From contig OZ024928.1 of assembly GCA_964017235.1 (NCBI GenBank), forward strand, positions 155,706,881 through 155,770,880: DNA of 64,000 nt, in the 5' to 3' direction. Position 1 is the stretch's first letter. Each line of letters begins with the position of its first letter. This document shows positions 1 to 11,339 of the stretch, in pieces. The notes below the pieces were generated by a model. The model had not been told where the DNA came from. It saw only the letters and a list, made by a program, of their open reading frames with translations, and did not search any database. Source of the DNA: Sabellastarte sp. h YS-2021. Its lineage: Eukaryota > Annelida > Polychaeta > Sabellida > Sabellidae. Both the position numbers and the translations under genes were made by a program.

Positions 1-224
1 CAATGATGCAGTGGTAACACACTCGCCTCCCACCTCTGAGGTTGGTGGTTCAAAGCCCGGACCTTATGTGGGAAAGATGGTAGTTGCTTACCAATGGTCG
101 ACAGTTTACAGTACAGAACCTTGACCAGCTGTATGTATTGGTTTCTTCTTCCCACAAAACTACCCCTCATGATATGACCTGTACAGCGTTGAAGGCGACG
201 TAAAACCCAAAATAAATAAATGCA
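1..224 (+). repeat. tRNA-derived SINE, family A (cut by window edge)
   Basis: The sequence resembles the full copies at 23185 and 63639. It has an A-box-like GCAGTGGTAACAC, 'ctcgcctcccacctctgag', a degenerate B box and a tail with 'gatatgacctgtacagcgtt' followed by a GTAAAACCC motif and an AAATAAATAAAT end. The first few bases of the head fall outside the window. It is noncoding and would have been mobilised by a partner LINE. Confidence 0.85.
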
Positions 225-1491
225 TTCATTAATGTTTCTATTATTTATATGCTGATGTTTAATCATAAAAGATACTTATATGGTTCAGCCACTATTTACT
301 ATGCTATGTATTTGTTTACCAACATATTGTTTGTGATCAAGATGAATTGTATTTTATCTATTAAAATTTTATCTGGTAAGTAATTGAGATTAATATTTGT
401 TTCAATCAGTATACCAATCGTGACTTGCGTGTTGTTTCTTGTTACTTACGGAAACTGTGATACACGGTTCAAACAGTCTTTTATCATCTTATTATCCTAT
501 AGGCCTACATGGCCTTTAGACCTGATTTTATTCTTCACACAGAGACACAGTTGATAAATATGCTGTTGGCATCAACCCAAATGGGTCAACAATTATTTAC
601 TCGTTTTCATGTATTTTACATTCCTTTCCTTACACCTAAATTAGCTAAACTTTGCTACAACTCAAATTCATTGGGACTTTCTATCCTATTTCAGAAGTGA
701 TTTTGACCCTTCACTTGACACATCGCCCCTTTTTTGACCGTATATTTCTGTGACATTACTACTTAATTTGGCTGTTGGGCAGGATGTGGGTGTGCTCTAT
801 CCCTATATTTCTATTATCCATTTAATTTAATTCAACTACAATGGTATTGTATCTACAGTATAACAACCAACGTTTAATTTAACATAGTCTAGTGAGTTTG
901 TACTCTTTCCCTTATGGGGTTATGTCTTTAAAAGTTGGGAACTTTTCTTGTCCCACTTTTGCAATGGGCCTTTGACCTTTACCTGTCGTTCAGATTTTCC
1001 GGACCTTGTGCCAGTCCCATTTAACCTTTTGCTTAGTTCACTTTTTGTTCAAAACTGCCTTGATTACAGATCAGTTCGTGTTTATACTTAATAATTCCAG
1101 CAGTAACATTGAAGGTCCATAAATTGCAAAGAGCAACCTTTGCTGTAACTAATAAATGTAATGTTATTACAGATTATACAACATGAGACAGAAATTAAGT
1201 TTTTTTTTACTCCACACCTGCTTTATTATTTTACTTCACTGGAAAAGTTTTAAGGACAGTTTTAGTTGCTGAAAATCACAGGGGAGTCAATTATTCTATA
1301 ACGTCCTCATACATAATGTGTTCAGTGGAAATTTCCACGTATCAAGAAATTTCAATAGCAATTGTGACATAACGGTGGAAAAAAACTTATAATAGAGAAC
1401 ACTGTTGGTAATGTCCATATTTTTGTCCCTAGGTCAGTGTTTTCCTACATCACCCTTCTATATTGTCATCTCTTAGTCAATATCTCTTTAT
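225..1491. other. AT-rich noncoding stretch
   Basis: I see no convincing exon, RNA gene or repeat array here. Open frames are short and lack recognisable protein character. Confidence 0.5.
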
Positions 1492-1500
1492 ATTATCTAA

Positions 1501-1737
1501 AAGCCTTGCTGAAGGCTTAAGTTCCTTTGCAGTTCGGGAAAGTTTTCAGTTCAGATAATGGAGTTTCAGTTTCTATAATGTACTCATACATGTACTGACT
1601 TTTAAAGAAACAAACAGCTAATTTTCTGGAGAGCTTGCCTTCTTGCTTTGAAATTCTGAATGTGTACCTTATGACTGCCAAATATTTCTGCCCTTATTCT
1701 GAACATATTATACACATATGGGCCTTAAGCAAGGCTA
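1501..1737. mobile_element. 237-bp MITE with terminal inverted repeats and 9-bp target duplication
   Basis: The left end reads AAGCCTTGCTGAAGGC. The right end, read on the other strand, is TAGCCTTGCTTAAGGCC. The direct repeat ATTATCTAA flanks it at 1492-1500 and 1738-1746. A related copy lies at about 24277-24518. It has no coding capacity. A 9-bp duplication would fit a Mutator-like source; if the true duplication is the inner 8 bp, a hAT source is possible. The superfamily is inferred. Confidence 0.75.
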
Positions 1738-2350
1738 ATTATCTAAAAGCTTTTTATTATCCACCTCGCGCCGTATTTGACCTATATAGAGGGATATCCA
1801 GGCCGGAAGTATTCTGCAATGGCGCCTCATTGCCATGGATAATTAGTGTCAACAGGTGCTGATTTTTTTGTAAACATTTTAGAAATTATCTAACTAATAA
1901 ACATGTTAGAAAAGTATTTTACAGCGTTTCTGTTCCTATTTATTGCATAAAAATCCATGCACAAATGACTGAGAATTCGTTAAACATTGAGGTTTCTTTA
2001 TATTAATTGGTGCTCCTGTATATATAACAGCTTCATCACATTCTCTCTTTAAATATGGATTTATTTAAATCATAAATCGTACCAAGGTGGATAATAAAAT
2101 TACAGCATCCTTCATTAGACACATACAGCTATATTATTCAGGAACAATAACAATATAATACTCCTGCTACACACTTGTATAAAATAATAATATTGTCATT
2201 TGCATTCCTGACATATATTTTTTACTGTACATGCCATTCAGGAAGCTTTCTTATTGTATCCTCTGGAGTCGGTAGAGGTGAAATGCTTAAATATTAAATC
2301 ATTTACAATACTTTAATATCATTTCTATAAACTGAGTTCCTAAACATTAC

Positions 2351-2569
2351 CTTTCCACGTTTGTATCCTCTGGTCAATGCCACGTAGTTCATCACTGTCA
2401 TGGGGGCCACTTCTCCAAATAAGCCCACCACAAAGCGTCCCCTGTAATCCTGCCCTGGACCATCCATGTCCTTCACCTCTACATCAAACCACGCCTCATC
2501 AGTGACAGTGTAGTTCCCACAGTAACCCAATGTAAACAGGGAGACTGTTGCCAGTAGTAACAGGACCAT
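2351..2569 (-). CDS. Secreted cyclophilin-type peptidyl-prolyl isomerase, first coding exon
   Basis: This 73-codon exon starts with a hydrophobic signal peptide (residues 1 to about 18, MVLLLLATVSLFTLGYCG). It continues into the start of a cyclophilin domain: a WFDVEV strand, then GRFVVGLFGEVAPMTVMNYV, matching the GRIVIGLFG..VPKTV.NF signature of the family. It ends with GYKRGK at a strong splice donor, AAG then GTAATG, giving a phase-0 intron. The catalytic FHR-type motif belongs to later exons, which would lie at lower coordinates; I found none down to position 1, so they are probably outside the window. Cyclophilins isomerise X-Pro peptide bonds; this one would act in the secretory pathway or outside the cell. 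The ATG is the first in frame and opens the signal peptide. Confidence 0.8.
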
Positions 2570-2744
2570 AGTGAGTTCAGTGGAAGTGTGTTCAGCTTCA
2601 GTTACTTTTCCTTAATGTTCCTTTTCGTCTGAAAACAAGGCATTGGATATATATTATATTTACACAAAGGAATAGTAAATTTTTTTACTGAATGGGATTC
2701 GATTGAAACCCATGATTTCATTTATGATGTTTATAATCCACTTA

Positions 2745-2880
2745 GAAAGCTTGGTGGTGTAGCAGTTAGAGTTGGAAAGTTGGTAGTTACTTGCTGATGC
2801 CTGGTGGTTTACAGTATAGAATCTTGACCAACTAGTATGCACTGGTTCCTCCACCCGTAAACTGTTGAACCCGATATAGC
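2745..2880 (+). repeat. SINE, variant family A' (degenerate)
   Basis: It shares 'ggtgtagcagttaga' and 'accaactagtatgcactggt', followed by 'tcctccacccgtaaact', with the better copy at 62393. The body (a tttacag-tatagaatctt segment) is like family A but the tail is diverged. It is a noncoding retroposon remnant. Confidence 0.65.
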
Positions 2881-3359
2881 AAAAAATAATAAGTAAATTT
2901 ATAAACTAGTTAGAATATTGTGAATACTTTCTTGAACCACTGGATATGTAATGTGATAAAAAAATCTAGAGCGCAAAGCTCTGCCAAGGCACTAAAGTAT
3001 CCTGTGTTGTAATTTCAACCAAATGCTGCTTTTTTTATTGTAACCCTCATACTCAGATAGCTTGACCATGAAAATCATTGAAAGTTATATTTTCTGTTGT
3101 AACCAGAATATGATCCGGTGTTGTATGAAGTAATGCATGATCTTTTTGGGGATGAATTATTTTTCTGCAATATTTTGTATACCAAACAAAAGGTGGATTA
3201 GGGAATGCAGAATTATGCATGGAAAATAGTGTATCCCCAACAAAAAGTGTGTCGTCTTCTCCTGATCTAAGGTTTTGTCTCTGATTAATTGGATTTACCT
3301 TTTGTTTTCCTCAACTAATCATTATAATCATTAAAACAATTTCTGAAAGGGTTATCATA

Positions 3360-3545
3360 ATAACATTTATTACATATTTATGTATGGCTTCTATGGTTAA
3401 AGAACTTTCCTATAAATCTTTTCACATTTTATTCATAAGGCTTTTATATTATCTTAAGGGTTATTGTAAAACACTTATTGCATGTTTATGTACACCTTTT
3501 ATGGCTAAAGAAATTTCCTATAAAATTATTCATATTTTGTTCATA
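3360..3545. repeat. Imperfect tandem duplication, two units of about 80 bp
   Basis: Unit 1 (about 3360-3437) and unit 2 (about 3466-3545) share the order 'tttatgta', 'atgg.taaagaa.tttcctataaa', 'catattttgttcataa' with scattered substitutions. I see no gene in it. Confidence 0.6.
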
Positions 3546-3562
3546 ACTATGGAAACTGTGGC

Positions 3563-6500
3563 TGGTAATTGGTAAACTGAAAGTTATTTTCATGACATTG
3601 ATATTAAAACCTGAACAATAACCACAAGGCCCTTGTTGACCACAAACTTCTGAAAACTCATTCACACTGTGTATAACTGTGCCATAATTTGTCTTTCACT
3701 TTCCACAATAAAATCAATTCCCATCACAGTGATTCTCCACAAAATTATTACTTTAATACAAATATTAAGAGATCCATTAAACATCCCCTAAACAATGAAT
3801 GTAGTGGAAGTTAAAAATTTAGATAAAATAGTGAGTGGACTGGGGACAGTCATGTAATTTATTAATAGATCATGATATAACAGCTAAGAAGTCATTCTTA
3901 AAAACCTAGAATAAACCTGAACCTTGTGTTTAATGTCTCACCAATCAAAGAATATTATTAATCTATTTATATAAATATGTAACGGTGAATTTATTCATCA
4001 ATCTATAAAATGGTCATCAACAAAGAGGTCATCCCTAACACCCCACAACAGATCTACTACACTCTGATTGATCTCTTACAAACCAGGGCATATGTTTAAT
4101 TAATTATGAAAAATGACAATGGTGTCCCACACAGCCAACTTACTGAAGACAATATGAGATGAACCAGTCGTCAAAACAGAAGTCACACCTTTCAATAAAT
4201 TACATTTTATACATTTAAAGATCTCACACAAATCAAAGCATATGTCCAATCTAATTATGAAACAGTAATGTAGCCCCTAACTGAAGACAATATATTATCA
4301 TCATGAAACCCATATCCACTCCCGCCACACACAACCAAATTATATGAATTCAATAGTTTTAAGACATAGCCTTAACTTTATGTCTATGTCCGGGCTAAGT
4401 CCTTTTGTGAAACTGGTCCCAGGTTACACACTTGAGGGGGTACTATGATCATCTTGGAAAATAAAGGAGGACACAGGCGATTTTAAATTCTATGAACCAG
4501 TGAAAATATCTGGCCATTTGCCTACAATTACCCCACACATTACTTACGGGTAGGTGAGAATGAATGCAATCTGTAAAGACTCTTCTGCCACAAAGAAAGA
4601 ATAGGTTGAGAATGAGGAAGAACTGGCAAATTTAGTGAGAACAAGAATCTAGTATGACTTGTTGGCAAGTGCCCTGTGATGGAGTTATGACATGTAAGAA
4701 TATGTTAACTATTGTGGTGAATTGTGAACTTTACAAACAACGAATACCTGCAATAATTTGAATATCAGGTTGCTGCAGCCGTGAGGTGGCAAAAGATGAA
4801 GAAGGTTGAAGACAATGGGACAACAATGGAGAATTCGCCAACAACATTGAATAAGTTAGATAATCACAATTAAAATTAGCCATGGTCTCACCTGGACATA
4901 ACATTAATTGAAAAATTTAACCATCCTGAATCAGCATGATCCTGCCAGTCACCGTGTCTATTTCACACTTTAACATAAGTGCCATCATACAGGGAATAAG
5001 AGTTACAAGGGTAGCAGTTCATGCTAGCTAGTAGAGATTCTGCAGTGTAAACAACAGAACATGGGAAAGCAACCGCCAACTGCCCCACTTCACCTGAGGT
5101 GAAGAGCAAAAGCCTAAGTCAATAAACTCTGAGATGTCGTATTGATGATAACAGTAGGATAGTCTCAATTTAATAAGATATACTAAAGTCACTTTATTTG
5201 TTATTAGTGTGTAAATATACAGATTGTTATTGCATGTAGATGATGGTTGATGCAGTTGCATAATGAATTATCTGGAAATAGTGCAGGAAACTGGCCATTA
5301 AATGTCACATGAAGTCACAGCAACGTGAACTTACATGCAATGTTTTGCAATGATTAAGCTAACCTGTTGAGTGGTCCCGTGACAGATTGTTTCCACCACA
5401 AATTTCATCAAAGAGGAAGTAATATGTCACATATTTTTCAGTTTTTAAATACTTAAAATACAGTTTACAAGGCTATCTACTTCAGCTTTTCTGTCTGGAA
5501 TCTGGCTACTGATTCTATTAATTGTAGACAGATATATTATTTAATGCACTGACGTTCTTCAGTTTTACTAGTAGTGTTCTATTTTTAAATGGTTAGATTA
5601 ACAGAAACACATTTATTAAATTTCAAATCTCTGGTGAAGCTTCAACCTGCGAACCTATTGTTTTTTTGCCAGCTTTTAAGGAATCAAAATAATATCATCT
5701 GTTACAAAAGACTCAAAGTTGTTTTTATGAACCAATATGCAAACTCAGATCATATTGGATAATTATTGGAACTTATGAAGCAAGCTTAGCATGTACATTC
5801 TGTAAATCAAATCTATAGTTCCTATTGCTCTATGTCATCACCACTATCCCTAGATCTGTGGATAATATTTTCCCAAGCTAGAAACCAACTAAACCATTTT
5901 AGTTTGTGAAGTCACAAAACATGATTTGATTCAAGAGGGGAATATTGTCTTTCCGGTTACCTGATACAACAACTAAGCTGGGTTTTTTATTACATGATAT
6001 GTTCAAAGTTTCAGTAACACGTCTCGAGTACATGTAAGCTTCACAAATAGAGAAAGCTGAAAGCCTAAAACCTACCTGTACAGCTTGTGGGCCAAAGTTT
6101 TCCCCAAAGTTTTTAATAAATACTTTAAAGTATTGTTTAAAGTTAATCCAGAAATGTACTGTCTTATGATGTCTTGATGTGTGATTTAGAGACTATTTTA
6201 TTAATTTCAGTGAAATACTTTTTTTTAGAAATTACATAGACTGAAATAGCCAATCAAAATGGAAGCACCTGTGTTGGACAAGAAAAATATGTTGCTATCA
6301 ATCAAATCAAGTGCCACATCACTATTAGAAATCACTTAAGAAAGAGAAGTGTTTAAGAAAACACGTGGTTGAGTTGAACTATATTATTATAGATTATTTT
6401 AAACCACACCAGCAAGTGTTTTAAAGGATGTCTTTAATACGTACTAGGTGTATTGACCAGTACTGGTTATCAATAAAATGCTTCATCTCTGATTTTGTTT

Positions 6501-7170
6501 TCAATAGTGCCAAAGTGTAAATAAATTTCATTTCAAAATCTCCCTATTGAAATGTCATATGAATTGTGGTAAGACTGAATAGAGATTCACTCATATATTG
6601 TCACCGATGAAAAAAATCAGTGTGTGACAAAATATTTTTCAATCTGCTAGGTCATTGTTATTTCTTACAGTTGCAACCTGTTTTATCACAATAGTTTAAA
6701 ATGTGATACAATCTAAGCCAGAGTACCTTTTGATCATTTCTCTGTAAAACACAAATTTGGAAATAATACCAAAGATGCCCGCATCTCAGAGACTGGGGAA
6801 ATAGAGTTGGGCACCATGAGATACAGAAAATATGAAAAGTACAAAGATCTGGTGTCTTCCAGATCAGACTCTCATTTAAAGGTGCATGAAAAATAACACG
6901 AAAGTGAAAGAGTATCTAAAGACAAAATATCTAAACAAGATAGTTCAAAAGTAAGATATCAGCATTAATTAGTAAACTAAAAGTTAAGAAGCTGTAAAAT
7001 TTGTTGAATGATCTATTTATTAATTGAAGTATAGCTGCTAATAAAGATAGCACAATTAGATAATGGTGCATATAAGAATCAGTAGGAGAAGTCTCCATAG
7101 TTTTGTAATAGGAGAAATATGTCAGTATGTGAGCTTTGGGGTACTTTTTCTTACTTTACGTGATAGGTAA
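3563..7170. other. Noncoding stretch
   Basis: Apart from a weak 33-bp hairpin near 6598-6631 (TTGTCAC against GTGACAA), I see nothing that supports a gene or named element. It could be an intron or intergenic DNA. Confidence 0.4.
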
Positions 7171-7177
7171 AGTATGA

Positions 7178-7273
7178 AAAAGTGTGCCTTACTGGGAAAA
7201 TAATGCACACTTTACGAGACCTTGAAGGGGTCGAGTAATAGTGTGCATTATTTTCCCAGTGAGGCACACTTTT
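7178..7273. repeat. Long hairpin with 34-bp arms
   Basis: The left arm 7178-7211 and right arm 7240-7273 are reverse complements except for one position. Each arm contains AAAAGTGTGCC and a TAATGCACACT end. The loop is 28 nt. The same AAAAGTGTGC end motif recurs in the hairpin at 7708. It is probably a foldback MITE or its end. Confidence 0.8.
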
Positions 7274-7707
7274 GAATTAAAGCTCACACACTTTTGGATA
7301 CATCCCCCTGAAATACTACACTTTTATGGAATTATTTTAAAAACTCTTGATAAACCAATTAACCTAAATCTCAATGTACTTGATTACTGGTTATTTATAT
7401 ATTGGCTTTTGTATATTGACCCATATGTTAATATTGGTGTCTGGTATATCTTCTGTTCTGTAGAATTTCTACAGTAACTCTAAAATGGATAGCAGGAATA
7501 AAAGTGACAAATAATTTGTTTACAACACTTTTTTTGGGCAAATTAACTGGATAATTCAATTGATATACTAGAATTAAAACACAATATTGCTATGTCATCC
7601 TATTGAAGTATTCATATATTTCAGATTTTTTTTTCAATTTATAGCATTTATCTCATTGTTCTGGCAAAAACCATTTGACTGTTTCAGGTGTCTATAAATT
7701 AGAACAA

Positions 7708-7743
7708 AAAAGTGTGCATTACCTAAAAATAATGCACACTTTT
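7708..7743. repeat. Small hairpin sharing arms with the 7178 hairpin
   Basis: Arms AAAAGTGTGCATTA (7708-7721) and TAATGCACACTTTT (7730-7743) are perfect complements around an 8-nt loop. The arm sequence matches the outer part of the hairpin about 440 bp upstream, so the two may be ends of one element or two members of a family. Confidence 0.75.
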
Positions 7744-8290
7744 AACAATAGAATGACATCACAAGTGTGCTTTAAATATCACGTAACATCACAATTAAAC
7801 ACCCTTTTACATTACTGTTTCATGTGTTCTGTTCAAGCAGAGAATACAAATAATGTCCATGTTTGTGCGGACATGTATGAAAGCCACTTAAACACTTGTG
7901 TCATATGTCCATTATTGTCCACCATAACAGAGGTGACCGTACTGTAGGCGCCACTATAGGCAACCATGAAAGCAGAGAAAGTAATGTAATGGATAAAGTT
8001 CTTTGTACTCTGTACTACACTAAGAAACCTTTGCTTTCAATAATGATGTAAGTCTTCAAAAAAAAATTCAGAGGCATGGCACCTGGACGTCGGATTGTGT
8101 CTGGAGGTATGTTACTGACACTGTTAATGCAGGTGAACAAGTGGCTGATATGTTTTAACAGAAATTGTCTTCTGCGTAAACTACTTATATTTTTGGGGGG
8201 TTTGGGTGAACAATTAGTTTTTACAACCTTTTACAAGTAAATATGTTCTCATTTACAGCTATAGTAGCCGTGAATTTAACATTATATTGT

Positions 8291-8433
8291 CATAGGGTCA
8301 CCTTTCCATAAGGCACTCTTATATATTTTCTTCTGGAGTATCACCCTTGCTATCATGTACTTGAATGTTCTGCCCTCCTTATTTCTTTTGTTAAGGGCAC
8401 CTTAAATTGTGCCACAGCTAAGGTGACCCTATG
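8291..8433. mobile_element. 143-bp MITE with 14-bp perfect inverted termini
   Basis: The left end CATAGGGTCACCTT (8291-8304) and right end AAGGTGACCCTATG (8420-8433) are exact reverse complements. Similarity resumes a few bases inward at GGCAC and GTGCC. There is no coding capacity, and I could not fix a target duplication. Confidence 0.65.
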
Positions 8434-8509
8434 TCTTGTTACAATGTTATTGGTCTGTAAATGCAACTAGTGTAGAATTAATATTAATGTATTAATAAAA
8501 TATATATAT

Positions 8510-8830
8510 TAACCGCAATGCTGCCTTGCATTTTACCTCTTCAAGTTGAAATTGGGCGATGGCCAAATATAAAGTTTGAAGATCGAGTTTGTCAAACCTG
8601 CCACACAGGTGTAGAAAACGAAAACCATCTAGTTTTTTATTGTAGTGGGTATAATGAAGAAGGGTATAATTTGAAAATAACATGTACAGTATACAAAGAA
8701 ACTGGAGGACACTCTTATGCTCAGAAAAAATTTGGAATTCTTATGCAAAAGGAAAATATTCTGATTTTTACATACTTCCCTGTCAAACATTTTAGCTAAA
8801 CGTAAATCCTTTTTCTCGTATTGATTTATG
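8510..8830 (+). pseudogene. LINE ORF2 C-terminal remnant (cysteine motif)
   Basis: The frame 8518-8799 reads LPLQVEIGRW, then EDRVCQTCHTGVENENHLVFYC and SGYNEE. This is the order seen in the C-terminal tail of many non-LTR retrotransposon RTs (a basic loop, then C-x2-C and H-x4-C with a Y nearby). The RT core is absent, as in a typical 5'-truncated copy, and the frame decays after about residue 50. The clade cannot be assigned from this piece. Confidence 0.55.
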
Positions 8831-8834
8831 TTTT

Positions 8835-9930
8835 GTAAATTTAAAAATATTTTAAGATATCTAATATCTTCTGTTACAATGTCATTTTGTATCGGTATGC
8901 GAGGAACTGTATGTGATTTTCTGTTTAAAGGCATTTTCCCTAGCCCTGTGTTGCTTTGTAGGCCTATCACCTGCACTTGCTTTGTGTTGACGCCCTTGCA
9001 AAATTTTTTCTGCACTTTTCTCTGTACTTCATCATTACTTTAAGAAATTCAAGTGATATCTGATCATGGGAATGATATTTTCATTTTTTATTGCTTGTGA
9101 GACGGGGGATATGAAACTCTTAGTTGGGGTCATGGCTGTTAACTCAAACTCTCCATTGCCTCCCAGGCCAGAAATACTGCCCACTGGGATTAATTATATT
9201 TGAGTCTACTAAAGAAATCACATATTAAGATTTACAATATTAAGATTTATATACTTTGTACCATTATTTCTATTTAGGTTTATCATTCTTTTAGGTTTAC
9301 AGATGATGGTACGATTCAACAACCGCCACTGGTGAAGTACTCAGAAATAAATCATTTGAAAGCAAAGTGACTAGAATTTGAAAACAAAACTGATTTTTGA
9401 AATAGACAAGACCGAGTGGAGAACAGCTGCACTAAATTTGACCCCACCAAAGGTAAAGCTCTACACCATGGTCAAGTCAAGGCCACCCAATCTTCAAAAG
9501 TTGACAAAGGAAGTATGATAGACTTGACCAGTGAGGCTGTAAATACCAGAGTCGAATGTAGATATATTTGGATATTTATCTATGGGTCAAACTTCAATAC
9601 ACTAGGCCAAAATGAAGAAAAGACAACCAAATGTGCCATACATTCAAGTGAAAGTGACTATATGTGGTAGGCTATATAAGAATGAACTAGCTGACATATT
9701 TCTGTGAAATTTATTTCATGAAAGAAAATATACGAATTTATTTATTTTGTTTCTTGGGCTTAGAGTTAAATGCTATATAAAATGTTTAAGTGCACTTTAT
9801 TTCACTATATCAACTAAAGTTAAACTTCAAACTTCGAAATTTTCCCTAACCCATATCTTGAACTTTGGATTATATAACTAATTAGAGTCTTCAAAAGAGT
9901 ACTCGCTGTGTGGCCTGGTGGGAAAAAAAG
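8835..9930. other. Noncoding stretch
   Basis: No supported gene. Short open frames here have no recognisable domain. Confidence 0.4.
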
Positions 9931-9932
9931 AT

Positions 9933-9957
9933 GGGGGGGGGGGGGGGGGGGGGGGGG
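9933..9957 (+). repeat. Poly-G run, 25 nt
   Basis: An uninterrupted G homopolymer follows AAAAAAAGAT. Other G or C runs of 18 nt or more lie at 13036, 13105, 17067 and 62370. Run length in an assembly is unreliable. Confidence 0.9.
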
Positions 9958-10216
9958 CTGTATTTTCTTGAAATAGGGGTACGCATTTGTTTATTTGTTG
10001 CAGCACCCTATGTGTGTGTGTTTCAGTGAAATTGCCTTGTAAAACATTGAATAAATAGCGGATAATGGAAGAAAAACATCCCCCATTATGATATAGCAAT
10101 TATCGATAGCAATTATTATAGCAATCGTGAAAGGAGCAACACGAGAAAAGTGCTGTAGACTAGCATTGTCATCTTCATTCGTGATATTTTTTAAGGACAA
10201 GCTTGAATTGTGGCTG

Positions 10217-10290
10217 GAATCTCATCACTGAAGTAAAGCAGCAATGGGCTACGTTAGTATTTGGATGGGTGACCGTCTGAGGTCTAGGCC
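10217..10290 (+). pseudogene. Decayed 5S rRNA-like sequence (5S pseudogene or head of a 5S-derived SINE)
   Basis: The order GAATCTCATCACTGAAGTAA, AGCAG, GGGCTACGTTAGTAT, then TTGGATGGGTGACCGTCTGA follows the 3' two-thirds of eukaryotic 5S rRNA (GATCTCGGAAGCTAAGCAG, GGTTAGTACTTGGATGGG, GACCGCCTGGGAA). It covers the internal polymerase III promoter (A box, intermediate element, C box). Many substitutions and the missing 5' third argue against a functional gene. A 5S-headed SINE is the main alternative. Confidence 0.65.
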
Positions 10291-11335
10291 ACGTATGGGA
10301 TGCATCTGGGGCCAGTAAATCAAAACCATTGTACAGTTAACGAATTCACTAGTTCTTAGTGAACTCTTACTGAGCAAACCATTGAGTAAATTGAAGTCTT
10401 AGTTGGTTAACTGTTGGTTGATTTTTTTAATAATATCCCTCAAATTTAAAGATAACTCAGACCCTTTTGTTAACTCTTCGTTGTGCAAACCCTCAGTTTT
10501 TAAATCATATTATTATTATAATTATGTGTCAATATTTGCATGTCACTACATTTATGTGTCAATATTTGCATATCAATATAATAAAATATATTCTATTTTT
10601 TATTTCCAACTTATGGGGGTGTTTCATTGGAGCGGTCTTGTCAGTAACTATGAATTTTCGAGGGTCGGGAGCAATGATTACAGAGTCAGTTAGGATTTGT
10701 TGTAGTTTCCCAGAATGTCACGGTGGATCGGAACTTAACTGCCCTGTCGTGTGTTTCTACGGCTTCTTAGACACACTCCCATCTTGTCCTATACTGTAAC
10801 TGTCTTGTCTGGAAGCACTTGCCGGCCTATCGTAGTTCAGTACCTGGACACCACTTCACAACCGGCTGTAGACACAAGCTGACTGTACTTGAAAGCAAAC
10901 CAGCCTGTCGTAAACGTTCCCGACCTGACTTGGTCGCTTCTCCTCAAGACGGAAAGTTTCCAAGTCTTTGACTGCAGAATCGCGAACAAGTCAGCAGGAC
11001 AAGCCAGAAACACACTACCACAAGCTGTAAAGAGAAATCAACAAGGCAGTTACAGCAACAGACAAGCAGGGAAGTATGTAGGATAGGATGGTTTCATTTT
11101 ACTGACCCACAACTTGTCAGTCATGCATCTCTGTCTATATAAGGTGAGTCTGTTTGCGCAATTCATCATTTGGTATCTGCTATCTGATGGATTACACCTG
11201 GAGAAATTTAGATAGGCTTCTGCTTTTTTGCAAATTAACTTAGGATTTAGTGTTGAGATACAAGTTGCGGTGACTTGCTGATAGGCTTTTGTTTTTCACA
11301 AAACGTTGCTTTTATTGGATTTATAAATTGGGTCC
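10291..11335. other. Noncoding stretch with a short repeat and a TATA-like box
   Basis: A short direct repeat (ATGTGTCAATATTTGCAT) occurs at about 10523 and 10553. A TATATAAG box lies at about 11136, upstream of the decayed coding remnant that follows. Nothing else can be supported. Confidence 0.35.
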
Positions 11336-11339
11336 TAAA

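Noticed and set aside
2226-2290. Minus-strand exon after the cyclophilin exon (PLPTPEDTIRKLPEWHVQ then stop)
   Set aside because: The intron would be about 60 bp, and the peptide ends without any cyclophilin catalytic motif.
10217-10290. Functional 5S rRNA gene
   Set aside because: Too many substitutions and the 5' third is missing.
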